A DNA stretch of 64,000 bases from Phoronis australis. Taxonomy: Eukaryota; Phoronida; Phoronidae. Positions 23,692 through 51,641 of this stretch are shown piece by piece (positions within the stretch are counted from its first letter, which is position 1; every line of letters begins with the position of its first letter). The notes beneath the pieces are model-generated. The model saw only the letters and a program-made list of their open reading frames with translations, was not told the origin of the DNA and ran no database searches. The translations under genes and the position numbers were made by a program. The stretch spans positions 546,228 through 610,227 of the forward strand of contig NMRA01000217.1 in NCBI GenBank assembly GCA_002633005.1. The letters are read 5' to 3'.

Positions 23692-26600
23692 TTACGTTTC
23701 CTTCCGAAACGTTTTCTGTAACACGTAAGCATCAGCCGGCTCAATCCTTTTGTAATAATTTTTCTTTTCTTCCTCAATCTCAAAACCAAATCTTTCATAG
23801 AACTTGATAGCACTGTCATTGTTCACTTGGACGTGTCTACAATGGAGAACATAGTTCGTCACGGATTCATGAAGAAGACCGGCACCCCATCTATTGGAAA
23901 AGTACGGACTAGCAATCACTGAATAGCAAAATTCTTTACTGCTCATTTGTAGTAGATTCTTTAAAAGTAGTAAAAAGGACATGTCAGATATAACTGACAA
24001 AATGACCTCCTAAACGGGGAATTACTACATAAGTAGTAATGTAACTATTGTGCAAAACGCCACTAAGTTGGGAGGAATGTAGTTAGAAATTGGTGTCAAA
24101 GGCAATCAGCAAAAGTTTGGACTTGCAACAAAAATACATCTAATTGATAATTTATCCTTTAATTGTCAGAGGGACCATGATCCCAGGGTATCAACAGTAA
24201 GAAAACATAGTTGTAATATGGAATCACTTGCAATTGAGGTACTTTAGAAATTTATGTTCGATGCAAAGAATTACAATTAAAAAATGGTGGCCAAGTGATA
24301 GTAAACGAACTTTCAATATTTAATGATAGATTATGAATTCTAAAATTAACTTTTAAAGGTATGTTCCCAAGGTTTAACATTCAAAGAAACAACTTTGGAA
24401 ACTGTATATCTGAAAGACTAGTGCCACAACTGACAAGAAATGCCATGTAAATAGAAGCCTGAGTCTTCGATGACATATGATTTTGGGTTCAAATATCGGT
24501 CCTATTCCCCTACAAAAATATATAAAAACCACTCCAAAATTCCCTTTCAAGGCTCCCAAATTCCCTTCCAATGATTGAAAAATTGACTTTTCTCATTCTC
24601 CGGATTGGGACATGAGCAATTTTGGCATACATAATATTTCGGACAAAGCATTTTGTATTAACAGAACTTAAAAAAAACTTGTTAGTTAAAATTCATACAT
24701 GAATTGTGAAAGAACTTTGTGAAGGTTGACAATAACTTAAACACAATATTGATAGTGCACAACATTGAACTGTATGTGAATTGGAGCTCACAACCAGAAT
24801 GATTGGGTCATTGAACAATGTTAAAGTTGTTTGATCTTAGTTTAACCGCCCACCCCCAAATTTTTGGGTTTGCCAATGCAACTGCCCAGGGCATTAACCC
24901 GAATGTTTACGGTAATACATTGAACGTCTGAAGCACACCACATTTCATGTGCGTCAACTTACAAGAAAACATTGTCAAACTGGCCATCCTTCTCGCAAAT
25001 CTTGAGCACATGTTCCAGCAGGGTAGTACCGATGCCGTATCGTCGGTAGCGAGCGAGGACACCTAGAGTCATAATATATAGACGGCGCTGGTTGTCTGAA
25101 GTGTCTACCTTGCAGCACACAGCACCAACTACGATGTCTTGGAAGTAGGCTGGAATAATTTGGTAAAAATATCAACACCCCTACCAGGAAATCGTTTTCC
25201 ACGTTTTATCCAGGTAAAATAAATTGAATATTACTGAACATTTACTGCAAAAATGTTCAATATTTAAACATGCCTGTTGAATTTTAGATGCACAAATTGA
25301 TGAGACAAGTCATCATTTCATAGAAATGACACACTGTTGCAATAGTTGCAGGATGAAAGAGGTGCACATTGAATAACCACATGAATGGTAAATGATACCT
25401 CACTACAGGGATACTGCCAATGCAACTATAAAAGGTCACCCTGGTGGTAAAGGAAATTTCCAGAGAGGTTACCAGGCACTCCATCATTCCTTTGTGTGGA
25501 GTTCAATTACATTTTCTCCTCACCGTGGTGTTTTTATTCAGACATTAAGCAGGTTCCTGAACCGTAATTTGAGACGCCCGTTTCAGCAATTTTCAAAATT
25601 GTGAACCCACGGGTCCTTTCAAACTGAATTTTGAATCATGCTTGTCATTCGAATCAGTGACATTGTATCCTGGAAGCAGCTTCTCAGTGCAATTGTGTTG
25701 GTGGAAATGGTGCTTACTGAAGTCACGGTGGCAATCATTATGTGTCACAAAGCCAAGGCCATGACCAAAATCAGTCTGTGTCACAAAGCTTAACACGGCT
25801 ATGGTCCAGGGCTCGACATAACGAGCTGCAGGTCGCATTTGCGACCTGAAATTTGGAAATGCGAGCTGAGATTTTTGTCAGCTCGTATAAAGTCGCAAAA
25901 TGCGACCTGGAATTTCCAACGAATGCGAGCTGAGTTTTTACACTTCTAAACAGATACCTGGCAAATACACAGCAGCTCTTGTTAATCCGACCGTTATTTG
26001 GTTGTTGCCAAATACAAGTTCAAAAGANNNNNNNNNNNNNNNNNNNNNNNNNNNNNNNNNNNNNNNNNNNNNNNNNNNNNNNNNNNNNNNNNNNNNNNNN
26101 NNNNNNNNNNNNNNNNNNNNNNNNNNNNNNNNNNNNNNNNNNNNNNNNNNNNNNNNNNNNNNNNNNNNNNNNNNNNNNNNNNNNNNNNNAAAAAATCATT
26201 CCGGGTGGCTAAAAAGGGTACAATGTAGTTGGTAACGATATCCAGAAAGTCACCCCTACCAGATGGAGTTTGCCTCGCAAAATCGTATTATTATAACGTT
26301 TTTTACCATTGCAGCGTTTTAATATCTTATTACCGCAAACACTTAGGTTAACGACTATACTCACGCACAAGCCTACTCCCTACCTTTAAAGTGTTTCATA
26401 ATAAGCGCTCACTGATCTATTAAAAGTCCCCCCTTAAATTTTGAGAATTTCCAATTAAGCGCCCACAGTTCAAGCTAGCGCCCATCATTGCGCACTACAA
26501 ACGACCGCGTGTGGTTTAAAATTGACACGCAGATTATATGGTGTGTGTCAGTTTCATTTTACACAACTTCAGTTTTCAAAAACGTCTTTTCACAAGATGT

Positions 26601-29600
26601 AAAAACCAAATCCCAGCTTTGTTTTGTACCTCGGAAAGAAAGTTAACGCTAGTGACGTGCGTGTCGTTTTGCGACTGACCTATTTTTCCCGTACTTGGAA
26701 GGTATTGAAGAGCAAACTCGCGATTACCCGAGTTAGTTTGAATCGTTAACGACTTTGATGACGGCCAGTAGCAGACCAGATCTTACAAAATCCCGGATAC
26801 TTTTTCAACGGGCATTTTCTCCCTTTTCACATTGCAAATTTAGCTACTCGAATGCACAAGTCAGTTAGAGAGCACTGATTCAACTTTCACGCCAGCAACT
26901 TGCCTTGCGCTCTAGAGACTTTCAAAAGCGGGCGTGAAGAACAGTAAGGCCGTACCTGCATGAATGAAGTCAATTTTGAGATCCGAAATTTGTGAGTATT
27001 TAACGCTGCAGGTAAGAGCATAATCTAAACATTTTCTCGATGATCTAAACAATCTATTATGGCGCGTAAAAATGGCGGGAAAATTTTGCGACCTGGCATT
27101 TACGAATGCGAGCTGGATTTTGAAAATGCGACCTGGGATTTTGGCTAGGTCGCAAAATGTGACCTGGCGATTTTAATAGCGTCGAGCCCTGTGGTCACAA
27201 TCATTCTATGTCACACCAAGTTGACCTTTCATCCCAGTTTTGAGAACCTTATATATTACTCTGTTCCGAATTTTTCAAAACGTCTCAATTATTGGTAAGA
27301 TTTGAAAGTTCTAAGGCAAGACATTTCACACACCAGAATACATGTTTTAAAACTATCCTAGGTTATCAGACCACACATTGATGGACATGTAACTCACCTA
27401 GTTTTGCAAGTTCGCCAACTTCCAGAACATCTTTGTAAAACTTGTCATTATAAGACACGGGAAAGACTGATTGATTCAGACGTTTCAGTTGTTTGACATT
27501 GTGTGGGGTAATGTCCCCAAGCTCCGTTCGGCCTCTGCAATAAATCAGTAAGCAACTGGTGAAATTTTAAAGTAAGTTTCAAGCATTTTATCCCATATGT
27601 GTTGAATCAATCGAACACAATATGGCCATGTAATAACGTTTTCCGTATTCACCCCCTGAACTACTTAAACAGCGACTTCCAACATGGAAAGTTCAAAAGG
27701 TAGGTCAATGTCGACTTGACGTCGTTAGCCGGTTCGATCACCAAACTTTCCAAAAATAATTTAAAGTAATACAAGTGCAGCAGTGTAAATATCACCCAAC
27801 TTGCCATCAGGTCTCAATCGGAACATCTGGAACAAAACTGTTAATTATATGACAGTTCTGTCTCAGTTTTCAATTGCTCAATATTATATTGTCTGCAACT
27901 CAGTTGCAGATTCCTCCGTAACTACAATATAAAATGTTATTTAACTATTTTCAGTATATGTTACAAGTTCAATGCACAGTTACCATTGTTTTCATCTTTG
28001 TTACCTCCTTCCAAGTAATAAATTGTTATATATAAAACTGGTTCTTTTACTGTCTAGAGAAAACTTGCAACCTAACGCGCAAGTACATACATATGGGATG
28101 TGATCCACCACGTGAACAGTCTGAGTGAAGTATTTAATAAACTTGCCAAAAAAATGAAAGAAACTTAGGAAGTCGCAGCGTATGCGATGAATACAAAATG
28201 TACCTCGATTGATGTAGATGAAGTAATATCCCATGAGACAGTCTCGGTCGATACGCGGAATAATGTCTCGTGAGATATCACTTCATCTACGCCACTCTCG
28301 GTACGTTTTGTGTATTTATGCACAGCATCATGAGCAAAACTTAGATTTTAGGATGTCGCCTGAAGCACATCACTAATCCTGAAAGATGTCAAATTTACAA
28401 CACCAAGCATGACGGAAAGGTTAAGCACTCTGACTCTTTCATGCAAGAAAGCATATTCCAAACACAGAAGACAGATGCAACCTTATCTAACAACAGAGGA
28501 CCTAGCATGAATGCTCGTAGGAGTTCAAAAGATTGTTTAGAAGTCAGTAACTGAAGAGAGGACCTGCAGGTGCGAGCCTTACTGCCACAATGACAGGGTA
28601 ACAAATCCCTAAGACCAAAAAGTGGTGGTCTTATTGAGATCCCAACAACACCAATTACCAAAGGACTTGGCGATTTTTCATTTTTGGCTAACGCAAAATT
28701 CTGATTAAACAAAAACAGTTCAATGCTGTAATTCCAAAGTTACAGAAGTCTGCCAAATCACCATTCACCAGTCATCTATGTTGTAAAAAATAAAAATGAT
28801 CAGTACTGCAAAAAGTTATCGGTGTCATGGTCACATTGACAATGTATCTTCATAGACAAGACATCAATGAAGAAGAAAAGCAAATTTGTCCAAAAAACAG
28901 GGCAACTTATTTGGAAAATCGGATACACCTCTGGCTCAGAAAGCCCCAACGAGATTCAGCCACAGATGAAATCCTTCACGAGGTGCATTAGAAAAAAGAC
29001 TGACACAGTGCCATCTTACGATGCAATTTTGTCACAAATCAAGCCATTAAGTGTTTCACGAGAGACCTGTGGTTCTCAAACTTGGTATGGCATCACATAC
29101 CCTAGCATATGCAGTGTACAAGTACCCAACTGCCGATCTGAGCAACTGAACGAAGGACTGCTCCAAAAGAAGTTTGATTACGAGAGTATTTGTTCAAGTT
29201 GTAAGGAATTAAAGACATTGTTGTGACATGTGACTTCCAGATGTGACGCACAGACGGATAAAGCCACTCTAAGTCGCTTGCCAAGTAGCAATCACCTCTT
29301 AGCAGAACGGCCTCCCGTTCAGTAACGCTAGGACCTAGCTTAAAAGCAAGACTTTGCGCGATTACGCGAGATATTGCCGTGTATTTTAAATAAGAGCACG
29401 TGACCTTGACTAGCTTTTGGCTAGGTCCTAGCCTAGGTCCTAGCGTCTACTGAACGCACGCCGGATTAGATGCTCGGCTCTCCCACCTAGCAGTCCTAAC
29501 ACTACCACAGCCGATTATTCAGTAGATGAAACTAGTTATCTAAGTCAGGGACGACTACATTAGAACACAGACCATCCCAGAACTACCCACACTTAAATGT

Positions 29601-29660
29601 TTACGTCAATAGTAACTTAATGAACCAGAAAAACAAAATAATCAACAATTACTTGGTCAT
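23692..29660 (-). CDS. NAA50: N-alpha-acetyltransferase 50 (NAA50, San), 4 exons
   Basis: Coding exons, in order: 29660-29653, 27534-27398, 25149-24963, 23836-23692. They join in frame to 158 aa. The GNAT enzyme acetylates N-termini of Met-starting proteins, usually as a partner of the ribosome-bound NatA complex, and is needed for sister chromatid cohesion. Visible family hallmarks: GELAKL and YNDKFYKDVL; acetyl-CoA loop RYRRYGIGT (82-90); catalytic Tyr73 and His112; substrate-pocket Met75, Tyr138, Tyr139 and Ile142, all at the human numbering. That match supports the 8-base first exon (ATGACCAA, donor GTAATT), which is otherwise the weakest part. The C-terminus stops after LQKTFRKET and is shorter than the human tail. 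Introns hold transposon fragments, including a hAT-like element. The start faces ATP6V1A across a 225-bp promoter. Confidence 0.93.
25807..27191 (+). mobile_element. hAT-like element in NAA50 intron 2 (partly unsequenced)
   Basis: Ends CAGGGCTCGAC and GTCGAGCCCTG are inverted repeats, directly flanked by TGGTC on both sides (25802-25806, 27192-27196), a 5-bp target-site duplication. Just inside both ends the motifs GCGACCTG and GCGAGCTG alternate with AT-rich spacers, as expected of transposase-binding subterminal repeats. No transposase is visible, but 161 Ns (26029-26189) hide part of the interior. CAGGG ends suggest hAT; the 5-bp duplication would suit a minority hAT group, so the superfamily is tentative. 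Confidence 0.65.
26029..26189. other. Assembly gap (161 N)
   Basis: Run of N within the hAT-like element. Open frames crossing it are artefacts. Confidence 0.99.
28172..28332. mobile_element. Fold-back element in NAA50 intron 1
   Basis: Two arms of about 60 bp are imperfect inverted repeats around a centre near 28250. GTAGATGAAGTAATATCCCA on the left faces the reverse complement of GAGATATCACTTCATCTAC on the right, and both arms extend outwards through a shared AATACAAAATGTACC-like block. It is non-coding, most likely a miniature transposon. Confidence 0.55.
29311..29462 (+). mobile_element. Miniature element M1, copy 4, near the NAA50-ATP6V1A promoter
   Basis: Complete M1 copy from CCTCCCGTTCAGTAACGCTA to ACTGAACGCACGCC, in NAA50 intron 1 about 190 bp from the predicted NAA50 donor. 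It carries a CACGTGACC E-box at its centre. Confidence 0.75.
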
Positions 29661-29885
29661 ATTTCTCGTGCTTGGAAACAGGAAACGGAAATGCGCGAAA
29701 ATAATACAACAACGAATATAGTTTTTATACTCTTTGTTGTTATTCTAATTTTGCATCAATGGTAATATTCGAATATATTATCTCGAGATCAGCATTTAGT
29801 ACTTTTTGTTTTTGCGATATTTTAGTAAGTAGTTCGCTAGATAAATATTTCTTCAAGTCACCTGACCACCGCATCCGGCTTCACG
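29661..29885. promoter_or_regulatory. Shared divergent promoter of NAA50 and ATP6V1A
   Basis: The 225 bp between the two start codons must hold both promoters. On the minus strand TATAAAA (29729-29723) lies about 65 bp before the NAA50 ATG, so transcription would start near 29698 with a ~40-base leader. On the plus strand ATAAATA (29841-29847) would place an ATP6V1A start near 29871 and a leader of about 15 bases. Other motifs: E2F-like GCGCGAAA (29693-29700), GGAA sites around 29675-29690, and GTCACCTGAC (29857-29866), one base from the CLEAR site GTCACGTGAC. All factor assignments are inferred from motif likeness. Confidence 0.65.
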
Positions 29886-45218
<15,333 letters not shown>

Positions 45219-45957
45219 TCATTGTGTTTAGATAGAGCAATTTAATTTTACAACGGATTATGCACTGTAGATCTGCGTTATGCATTCAACTATCGAATTG
45301 TCAGCAAACGTTAACAGAGACAGTTGGGGATTCGTTAAATGCTTTTGATGATGTTGATCATTGCTACAGGAAGTGTAAGGTTTGGTGACCTTAATGTTGT
45401 TGGCCCGTTGTTGTCTTGATTAATGTTCCAAATAGTATTACTTAACTGACCCTGGTGATTATAAATGCTCATTGGTCTTAGTATTTATTATTGTGTGACC
45501 TGTTTCCTTATTGATACTTTGTTTATTATGGAACATTTGAATACCATTTAACATAAAATGCTGATGTACAGGAATATGTTGAATTGCTAAACAATTTATT
45601 CTGTCTTGTGTAATTTCAGTTGAGTTTTTCTCTTCATTCTGTTCATTACAATTTCTTCAAGATTATTTTCTTATGCTTATTTGTTGTTCCTCGGTTAATC
45701 CTTCAAAGTTTAGTGTGGAATGCTATCGCTTTATGATTGGTGCATGGAATTTTAATTAATGAATTGCACAAAATTTAGAAAACATTTATGTTGTACATAT
45801 CGATGTTTACTGGAGATATATACATGTATTTGACTGGATGTGGGTACTTGAAAATTAACCATGTGTTAAACATGACTTAAAAATTTAAAGAAGGACAGCT
45901 TTAAAAGAAGGTTACTGGAAATGTGTTGAGCGGCTATAAATGGATGTTTATATGGAA

Positions 45958-45996
45958 ATTAAAGTGCACTGAATGTCCAATACCTGTTGTTTTATT
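45958..45996. terminator. Facing poly(A) signals of ATP6V1A and the kinase-like gene
   Basis: ATTAAA on the plus strand (45958-45963) is followed by GT-rich TGTTGTTTTATT and would end the ATP6V1A transcript near 45980, giving a ~760-base 3' UTR. AATAAA on the minus strand (45996-45991) could end the kinase-like transcript within the same few tens of bases. Confidence 0.55.
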
Positions 45997-46211
45997 CTGA
46001 ATCTTAACCGTCTGTAAACCATGTTGCATCATTCTGGAAAACTATTCAGTAAAGTGTGCAGAATTTGTCACTGCTTTTTTGCTCACTTGGTCCATTGACG
46101 TACATCACGGGTGCATCTGCTGCCCTATGCTACTTCGAGATCAAAGAAATGGAGTCCTTTAGGAACAGACTTGTTCCTCACGCTTTGCAACGTGGTCTGG
46201 TAATTTCGGTA

Positions 46212-49200
46212 TTATTGTGGTGTAACGATGTTTCTCAAAATGGCTATCACGTGATGAAGCTTGTCTGTTGTTGATCTACACATTTTGACCACACTCTTGA
46301 GACCAGTGAGTTGTTTTCTTCCTGTGGGTGTGTTCGCGTGAATGAAAATTGATTCTATGATCAACCCTAGAGCATCTACGTCTCTCAGTTTTGACATTAG
46401 AATGCCACGTGTTGAATCCATATTCGCGTCAGCGTGTCTGAAATGGAGAATGCATTTCCCTGAAAGCCACATTTCGTTTCTACTGTGTAGTTACGCTTTA
46501 AATGAATTTCCAGAAATATGCTTGTTGCCCTTAAGATTCTATCAAACAGAGATTGGACATTTCCTAGATATTGCGTATGATACCACCCATTTTCTCACGC
46601 GGTTGAAACGGGTATAACTATACGTTTACTCGATCTTGGCCGAATTCCCTTATTGGTCTCTGGTGATGCTTGGGTTTGCTTACCTGGATTCTCCAAACTA
46701 GTCACTAAATTAATCCCATTCTGTAAGGGACTGTTCGCAATTACTATTTCACTGGGCTGTTGCTGGCGTTGACCTACGGTTTTGACGCCATGGAATGACC
46801 ATGTCACAACGTACGTCTACGTTGTCAGTTTGCTCATTTTCACGCCATAAAACAGGGCGAGGCGACCAATAGGAGAAATGTAAGCAAGATCCAACAAGGC
46901 AAAAGCTTAATACACGAGTGTACAAACCATGCATTCATGGTCGGCATTTAGCTTTGAAGCCGATACTTGCACAGTGACAGACACAAAAACACAAGACATT
47001 CGAATGCTTCCAATTTTTTCACTTTCAGAGATGATAGGGGGTCGGGAGCGTATGAGCATGTCTACCGATGATGCTAAAGCCGAGGAGCTGCAGTATGCCG
47101 GTCAGGGTCGCACACTTTTCAGATTCCCCGCTAAACACTTACATACTCACATTGTCGCATGGCTAAAATCGATGATGTAAACTTTAACATCAGTTCCAAT
47201 CGTATCTTCTAAAATCACGTTATCCACTTTTAGGTCGGCTATGATCACATCCAGGTCGTGGATTGTTTTTACAGCCGTCACCAACTGTAGCGCTATGGAA
47301 TACCACATTATTCCTGGATATACGGTCCTTCTACTCAGCAGGTGGTCGCACAACGTAGTCCCATCTCCCACCGCTGCCATGACAATGCCGTATTTCTGTG
47401 TTTGAGCGTCGGGGTCTATCATCACCCCATACACCCACGGCACAACTCCAGTGTTACGCAGCCTCAGTAGACATTCGAATTCTCGGACAAGCCATTCAGT
47501 TTCACACGTCGCGTTCTTTTTAATGATTGCTTGGTATCTACTTTCTCGAGTACATAGAGACCCGTAATAAACAGCACCACATGCCCCCTGGGCTATTTCT
47601 TCGCCCTTTTTTATTTTATCGAGATCTTCGTACCTGGAAAACAATTTGTTCATGTGCGCTGAGCTGTTCGGGTGTGAGACGTCGCCCAAAAATCACTCCC
47701 TTTGCACGTACATAGGATGTCATTCAAGATTTTAATGCAAATAATAGTCTCAAGCCGCTGACCGTAGCTCCAGTCTCCCCATCTTGTGACCGAGAGAGAA
47801 CAGAAAATCTTTAAGACATTGAAGTCAGTCTTCACGTTTCAAGTTGCACAAGTAAAATTAGCAAATTTGTATGTCCCCCAAACATATTGAGCAAGAGGTA
47901 ACCTTATTAGGACATAGTTTGGAGCAGGTCACAATCTTCAAGGGTCGTGTTTGAAAGGGTACAGTTGCGTGGTCCCAGGTACACTACCTAGGGCTGTCCC
48001 CTTTAAAACACGCGTACTCTAGACTGTCTTGGCTGTTGTTTTTGGGGGGCAAAGGTATCCCAAATGTACACTGTACTCTTCACTACAATGCCGATTCGAG
48101 TTAAGACGTTGCAGTCGGATCTTACTTTTCGGTGACACTTTGCAGTAAAAGTACAGTCGGCGCGTGAGCTACCACGTGCACTGCATGCACGGGAATGTTT
48201 GCTTTGGAGAACTGAAATTTATTACACAAGAATACTGGACAATCAAACACGTCAATGCAAAGACAATTAATATTCTTCCCAAGTTTAAATACTTAATCTT
48301 TTTTGGATCACCTCTTTACGAATTTGATACAGTTATTGCTGTTAATGTCATTTGAAGAAAACAAGAAATCTGTCACTCCACTCCGAGGCCTCCTCACAGT
48401 GGGTGACCCATTAAGAAGAAAGGACTCAACAGGTTCAGGATGAACGACATTGTGACGTGGTAAGTAAGGAAGGCCGATCTCACGTGTTCGTGTTCGTGTT
48501 TAACGTGTAGCTGAAACTCTTTATTACATGATGAAAGGCGACAACATATTGCTGGAAAAAGCCGCTGCACTCTCCACAAGTTAGGTGTAGACTTCCTTCT
48601 ACCCTGAACCACACATGAACAGTGAACTTGCTACATTCGATGCCAGGGACATATAGATCGAGTGTGACATCATTGCGCCCCCAGGCCTGCGCATTTCAGT
48701 GGTTAATGACGGTCGAGAAACAAAGATTGAGATCGTGTATTAGCAAACGTAGACATTCTCTCATGCGTAAACGGAAGTTAATAAGGAAGTTTAACCAGAT
48801 GACATTGTGTTGTAGTAGGAATAAGCCAATTTATATTCAATAGGCATTGGGGTTTCACCTTAACTGCTTAAGACACGATGAGTGCACAGTTGAACTTACT
48901 GGAACTGGCTTACATCAATAAGAAACTGCTCAACGGCCTCGGGCTTCCATTTTTGAAATGATGTCGAAAATAAGGACATGGCTTCTTGTGAGACTCTGTT
49001 GGCCATTTCCTCTGTAAGAACCCCTTTTAAGGACTCCGCTACACAATTGTTGCCCGCCCCATCGTTGACTTTGTTACGGAGGCTCGTTTTTTCGTGCACG
49101 TGATCTTTCCGCAAGGACAGTGAGCTGTCAGGATGTATCGAAGCATGGGGCACTTTTTTGAAACAACATAAACATACGAAGAAACGCTGAACAAAAACAT

Positions 49201-49282
49201 CAAAGCGATGGCGACACGTCATCAGTCCTCCAGAAAACACAAATATCTTTCTGATTCTTCGATCATGAAGATTTTCCCACAT
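46212..49282 (-). CDS. Divergent protein kinase-like protein, 3 exons
   Basis: Exons: 49282-48900, 47633-47151, 46437-46212 (stop TAA), with good GT-AG borders, joining in frame to 363 aa. Residues 1-128 are not recognised; they have a Cys- and Phe-rich stretch (VFVQRFFVCLCCF). The kinase fold follows: glycine loop AQGACGAVYYG (142-152), lysine in AIIKK (166 or 167), likely alpha-C Glu179, catalytic loop IIADLKVDN (258-266) with Asp261, Lys263 and Asn266 but no HRD His-Arg, metal-binding DFS (283-285) in place of DFG, and DVDALG (308-313). Only about 25 residues separate DFS from DVDALG and no APE motif is seen. It may be a weakly active kinase or a pseudokinase; substrate unknown. An acceptor-like site near 49325 suggests an upstream non-coding exon, so the start is provisional. 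Confidence 0.72.
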
Positions 49283-50922
49283 TGATTCACCTATGTCATT
49301 TCCCAATACTCATTCGATCCGCCTGTGAGAAAAAGTTTTACCGTGTACGACGCTTCCCATTGTTGACAAGTTTGCATTGTTGTGTCAACTCGCAGAAGTT
49401 TGAGCCACGCTCACTCAATACAATATTCGTCACTTTCGTACAATGTTGCCATGTACGTAAAAAGGTGACATTTTTCTAAAAACGGCCAGCGTAAATCATG
49501 CATGATGCTCTGAGGATTTCACTGATGTCTTGGCAATCGTCTCTATCGCATATTCATTTATTTCATTAAAGGTACGCCTTTACATGTAAGTCTTCAAGTT
49601 TGCACTCTTCAAAACTTATTATACGTGTTATCCTCTTCTTTCTCAGTTATGCTAGGCGGAAATTACAGTCGTTCTCAGGACTATGAACACAATGAACGTA
49701 ACGTGACAGAGTTCATCAGAATTATGCCAAATCTTGCTAGAAATATTTTTAAGTTTAGTCAAAATTTTGCCGCAGTAAAATGGCCTCTTGGTGAACTTTT
49801 GTTTAAGTTTAAAGGAGAATGCCACCCGATTTAATTAGTCTTTTTTACCGTCTTAATCGGTCCACATCGCCTCTTATTCGGTCGACTTCACCTTGCCGAG
49901 AGGTGTCGGGTTAACCTGTGAGGAAGATGAGAAACGACGCAGCGACATCAGTGCTTCGTCTGCAGAGTGAATGCTGCTATATTGCAGTGCATCGGTTCCC
50001 GCTTGTCCGATCTATGAAGCTGCGAAGGAAGCGGGTAGGCCTATATCGCTTTTTCGACTTCCTCGAGAGCCCGAAATGCTTAGGAAGTGAATTGCGGTAG
50101 TGAAGAATGAAAGGTATGCTGTGAATAACGAGTATGATTACGTGAAACATCTCCGTGTCTGTGGCCTGCACTTCGTCGACAGCGATTTCTCTGACGAATT
50201 CTGGCTTAACACTGAAAGATCTATCCATACGTTCCGTTGCCTGTGCATGTTCACGGCGCCTCTCTAATATTGCTTGATCAGTGTATTCCGGTTCGAACTG
50301 ATAGCTGTGAAACCGAACGATCCATCTGTGAAGTCTTCGTCAGATGAGCTCTTGGCCAAGTCGGGATTAGCGTCGGCGATTCTGCGCTCTGTTTCAAAAT
50401 GAATTATTCTCATCCTAAAATGATCCTAAGCAATGCAGCTTATATGAAAGTAAAAAACAAAGTCTGTCTCATTAGATACATTTTGTAATGCCTTGGAGTG
50501 CTCGTGAGTGCAAATGTTTTGACAAGTCCCGATAAACCACTGCGTTACCGGTTTTTGATGCCGGCAACAAAGGTAATTGACGGGGCACCGAGGCCGTGTG
50601 AGCCCATGCTAATTCAGTGTTTGCTCAAAGAAAGCTGTTGTGAAACAATTACTCGATTTTATATGCTATGGTCGCATGTAAGGAGAATCTTTGTTTAGAA
50701 ATACAAATACATTATTCAAATCATTGTTACTGTACAACCTTTGCCCTGATGGTCTGTGGAAGGGGAAACCGACTTTGCGGCCTCCGACTAGTAAGTAGAT
50801 TTTCAGTTTCGTCACGGGCTAATTCACATAAATAATTACGTGCGCATTATTTCTTTGGCTCGCTATTATAGTCTTTTCGTGACTGGAGGTTTAGTCTCCA
50901 ACTCAAGCTGGTTTATGTTCGT
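47021..50922. repeat. Segmental duplication, copy 1
   Basis: Matches about 52164-56092 from ACTTTCAGAGATGATAGGGG onward, through kinase exons B and A, up to the N gap, where GGTTTATGTTCGT is the last shared sequence. Divergence is a few per cent with many small indels. The Kolobok-like insertion is in both copies, so it came before the duplication. Confidence 0.9.
49813..50922 (-). mobile_element. Kolobok-like DNA transposon, copy a (cut by gap)
   Basis: Starts AGGAGAATGCCACCC after TTAA (49809-49812). The rest is like copy d until the assembly gap at 50923; the right end is not recovered after the gap. On the plus strand a THAP exon runs from about 49977, with VPACP, RLPREPEMLRK, a TGA where Trp is expected, and RVCGLHFVDSDF. 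The acidic exon is on the minus strand (about 50390-50220). Confidence 0.75.
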
Positions 50923-51641
50923 NNNNNNNNNNNNNNNNNNNNNNNNNNNNNNNNNNNNNNNNNNNNNNNNNNNNNNNNNNNNNNNNNNNNNNNNNNNNNN
51001 NNNNNNNNNNNNNNNNNNNNNNNNNNNNNNNNNNNNNNNNNNNNNNNNNNNNNNNNNNNNNNNNNNNNNNNNNNNNNNNNNNNNNNNNNNNNNNNNNNNN
51101 NNNNNNNNNNNNNNNNNNNNNNNNNNNNNNNNNNNNNNNNNNNNNNNNNNNNNNNNNNNNNNNNNNNNNNNNNNNNNNNNNNNNNNNNNNNNNNNNNNNN
51201 NNNNNNNNNNNNNNNNNNNNNNNNNNNNNNNNNNNNNNNNNNNNNNNNNNNNNNNNNNNNNNNNNNNNNNNNNNNNNNNNNNNNNNNNNNNNNNNNNNNN
51301 NNNNNNNNNNNNNNNNNNNNNNNNNNNNNNNNNNNNNNNNNNNNNNNNNNNNNNNNNNNNNNNNNNNNNNNNNNNNNNNNNNNNNNNNNNNNNNNNNNNN
51401 NNNNNNNNNNNNNNNNNNNNNNNNNNNNNNNNNNNNNNNNNNNNNNNNNNNNNNNNNNNNNNNNNNNNNNNNNNNNNNNNNNNNNNNNNNNNNNNNNNNN
51501 NNNNNNNNNNNNNNNNNNNNNNNNNNNNNNNNNNNNNNNNNNNNNNNNNNNNNNNNNNNNNNNNNNNNNNNNNNNNNNNNNNNNNNNNNNNNNNNNNNNN
51601 NNNNNNNNNNNNNNNNNNNNNNNNNNNNNNNNNNNNNNNNN
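50923..51641. other. Assembly gap (719 N)
   Basis: Run of N between the two segmental-duplication copies. Long open frames across it are artefacts. Confidence 0.99.

Noticed and set aside
23837-24000. N-terminal extension of the last NAA50 exon
   Set aside because: It is intron read-through upstream of a good acceptor (TTGTAG). The spliced model matches the family residue by residue.
28867-29226. 119-codon plus-strand open frame in NAA50 intron 1
   Set aside because: No known domain, no splice context or promoter, and an antisense intronic position. It cannot be told from chance.
46056-46617. Plus-strand open frames downstream of ATP6V1A
   Set aside because: They are shadows of the minus-strand kinase exon C and have no features of their own.
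47147-47150. TGA as the true end of the kinase-like protein after DFSHATM
   Set aside because: The bases form the splice donor GTGAGT, and exon C (46437-46212) continues the kinase fold in the right phase.
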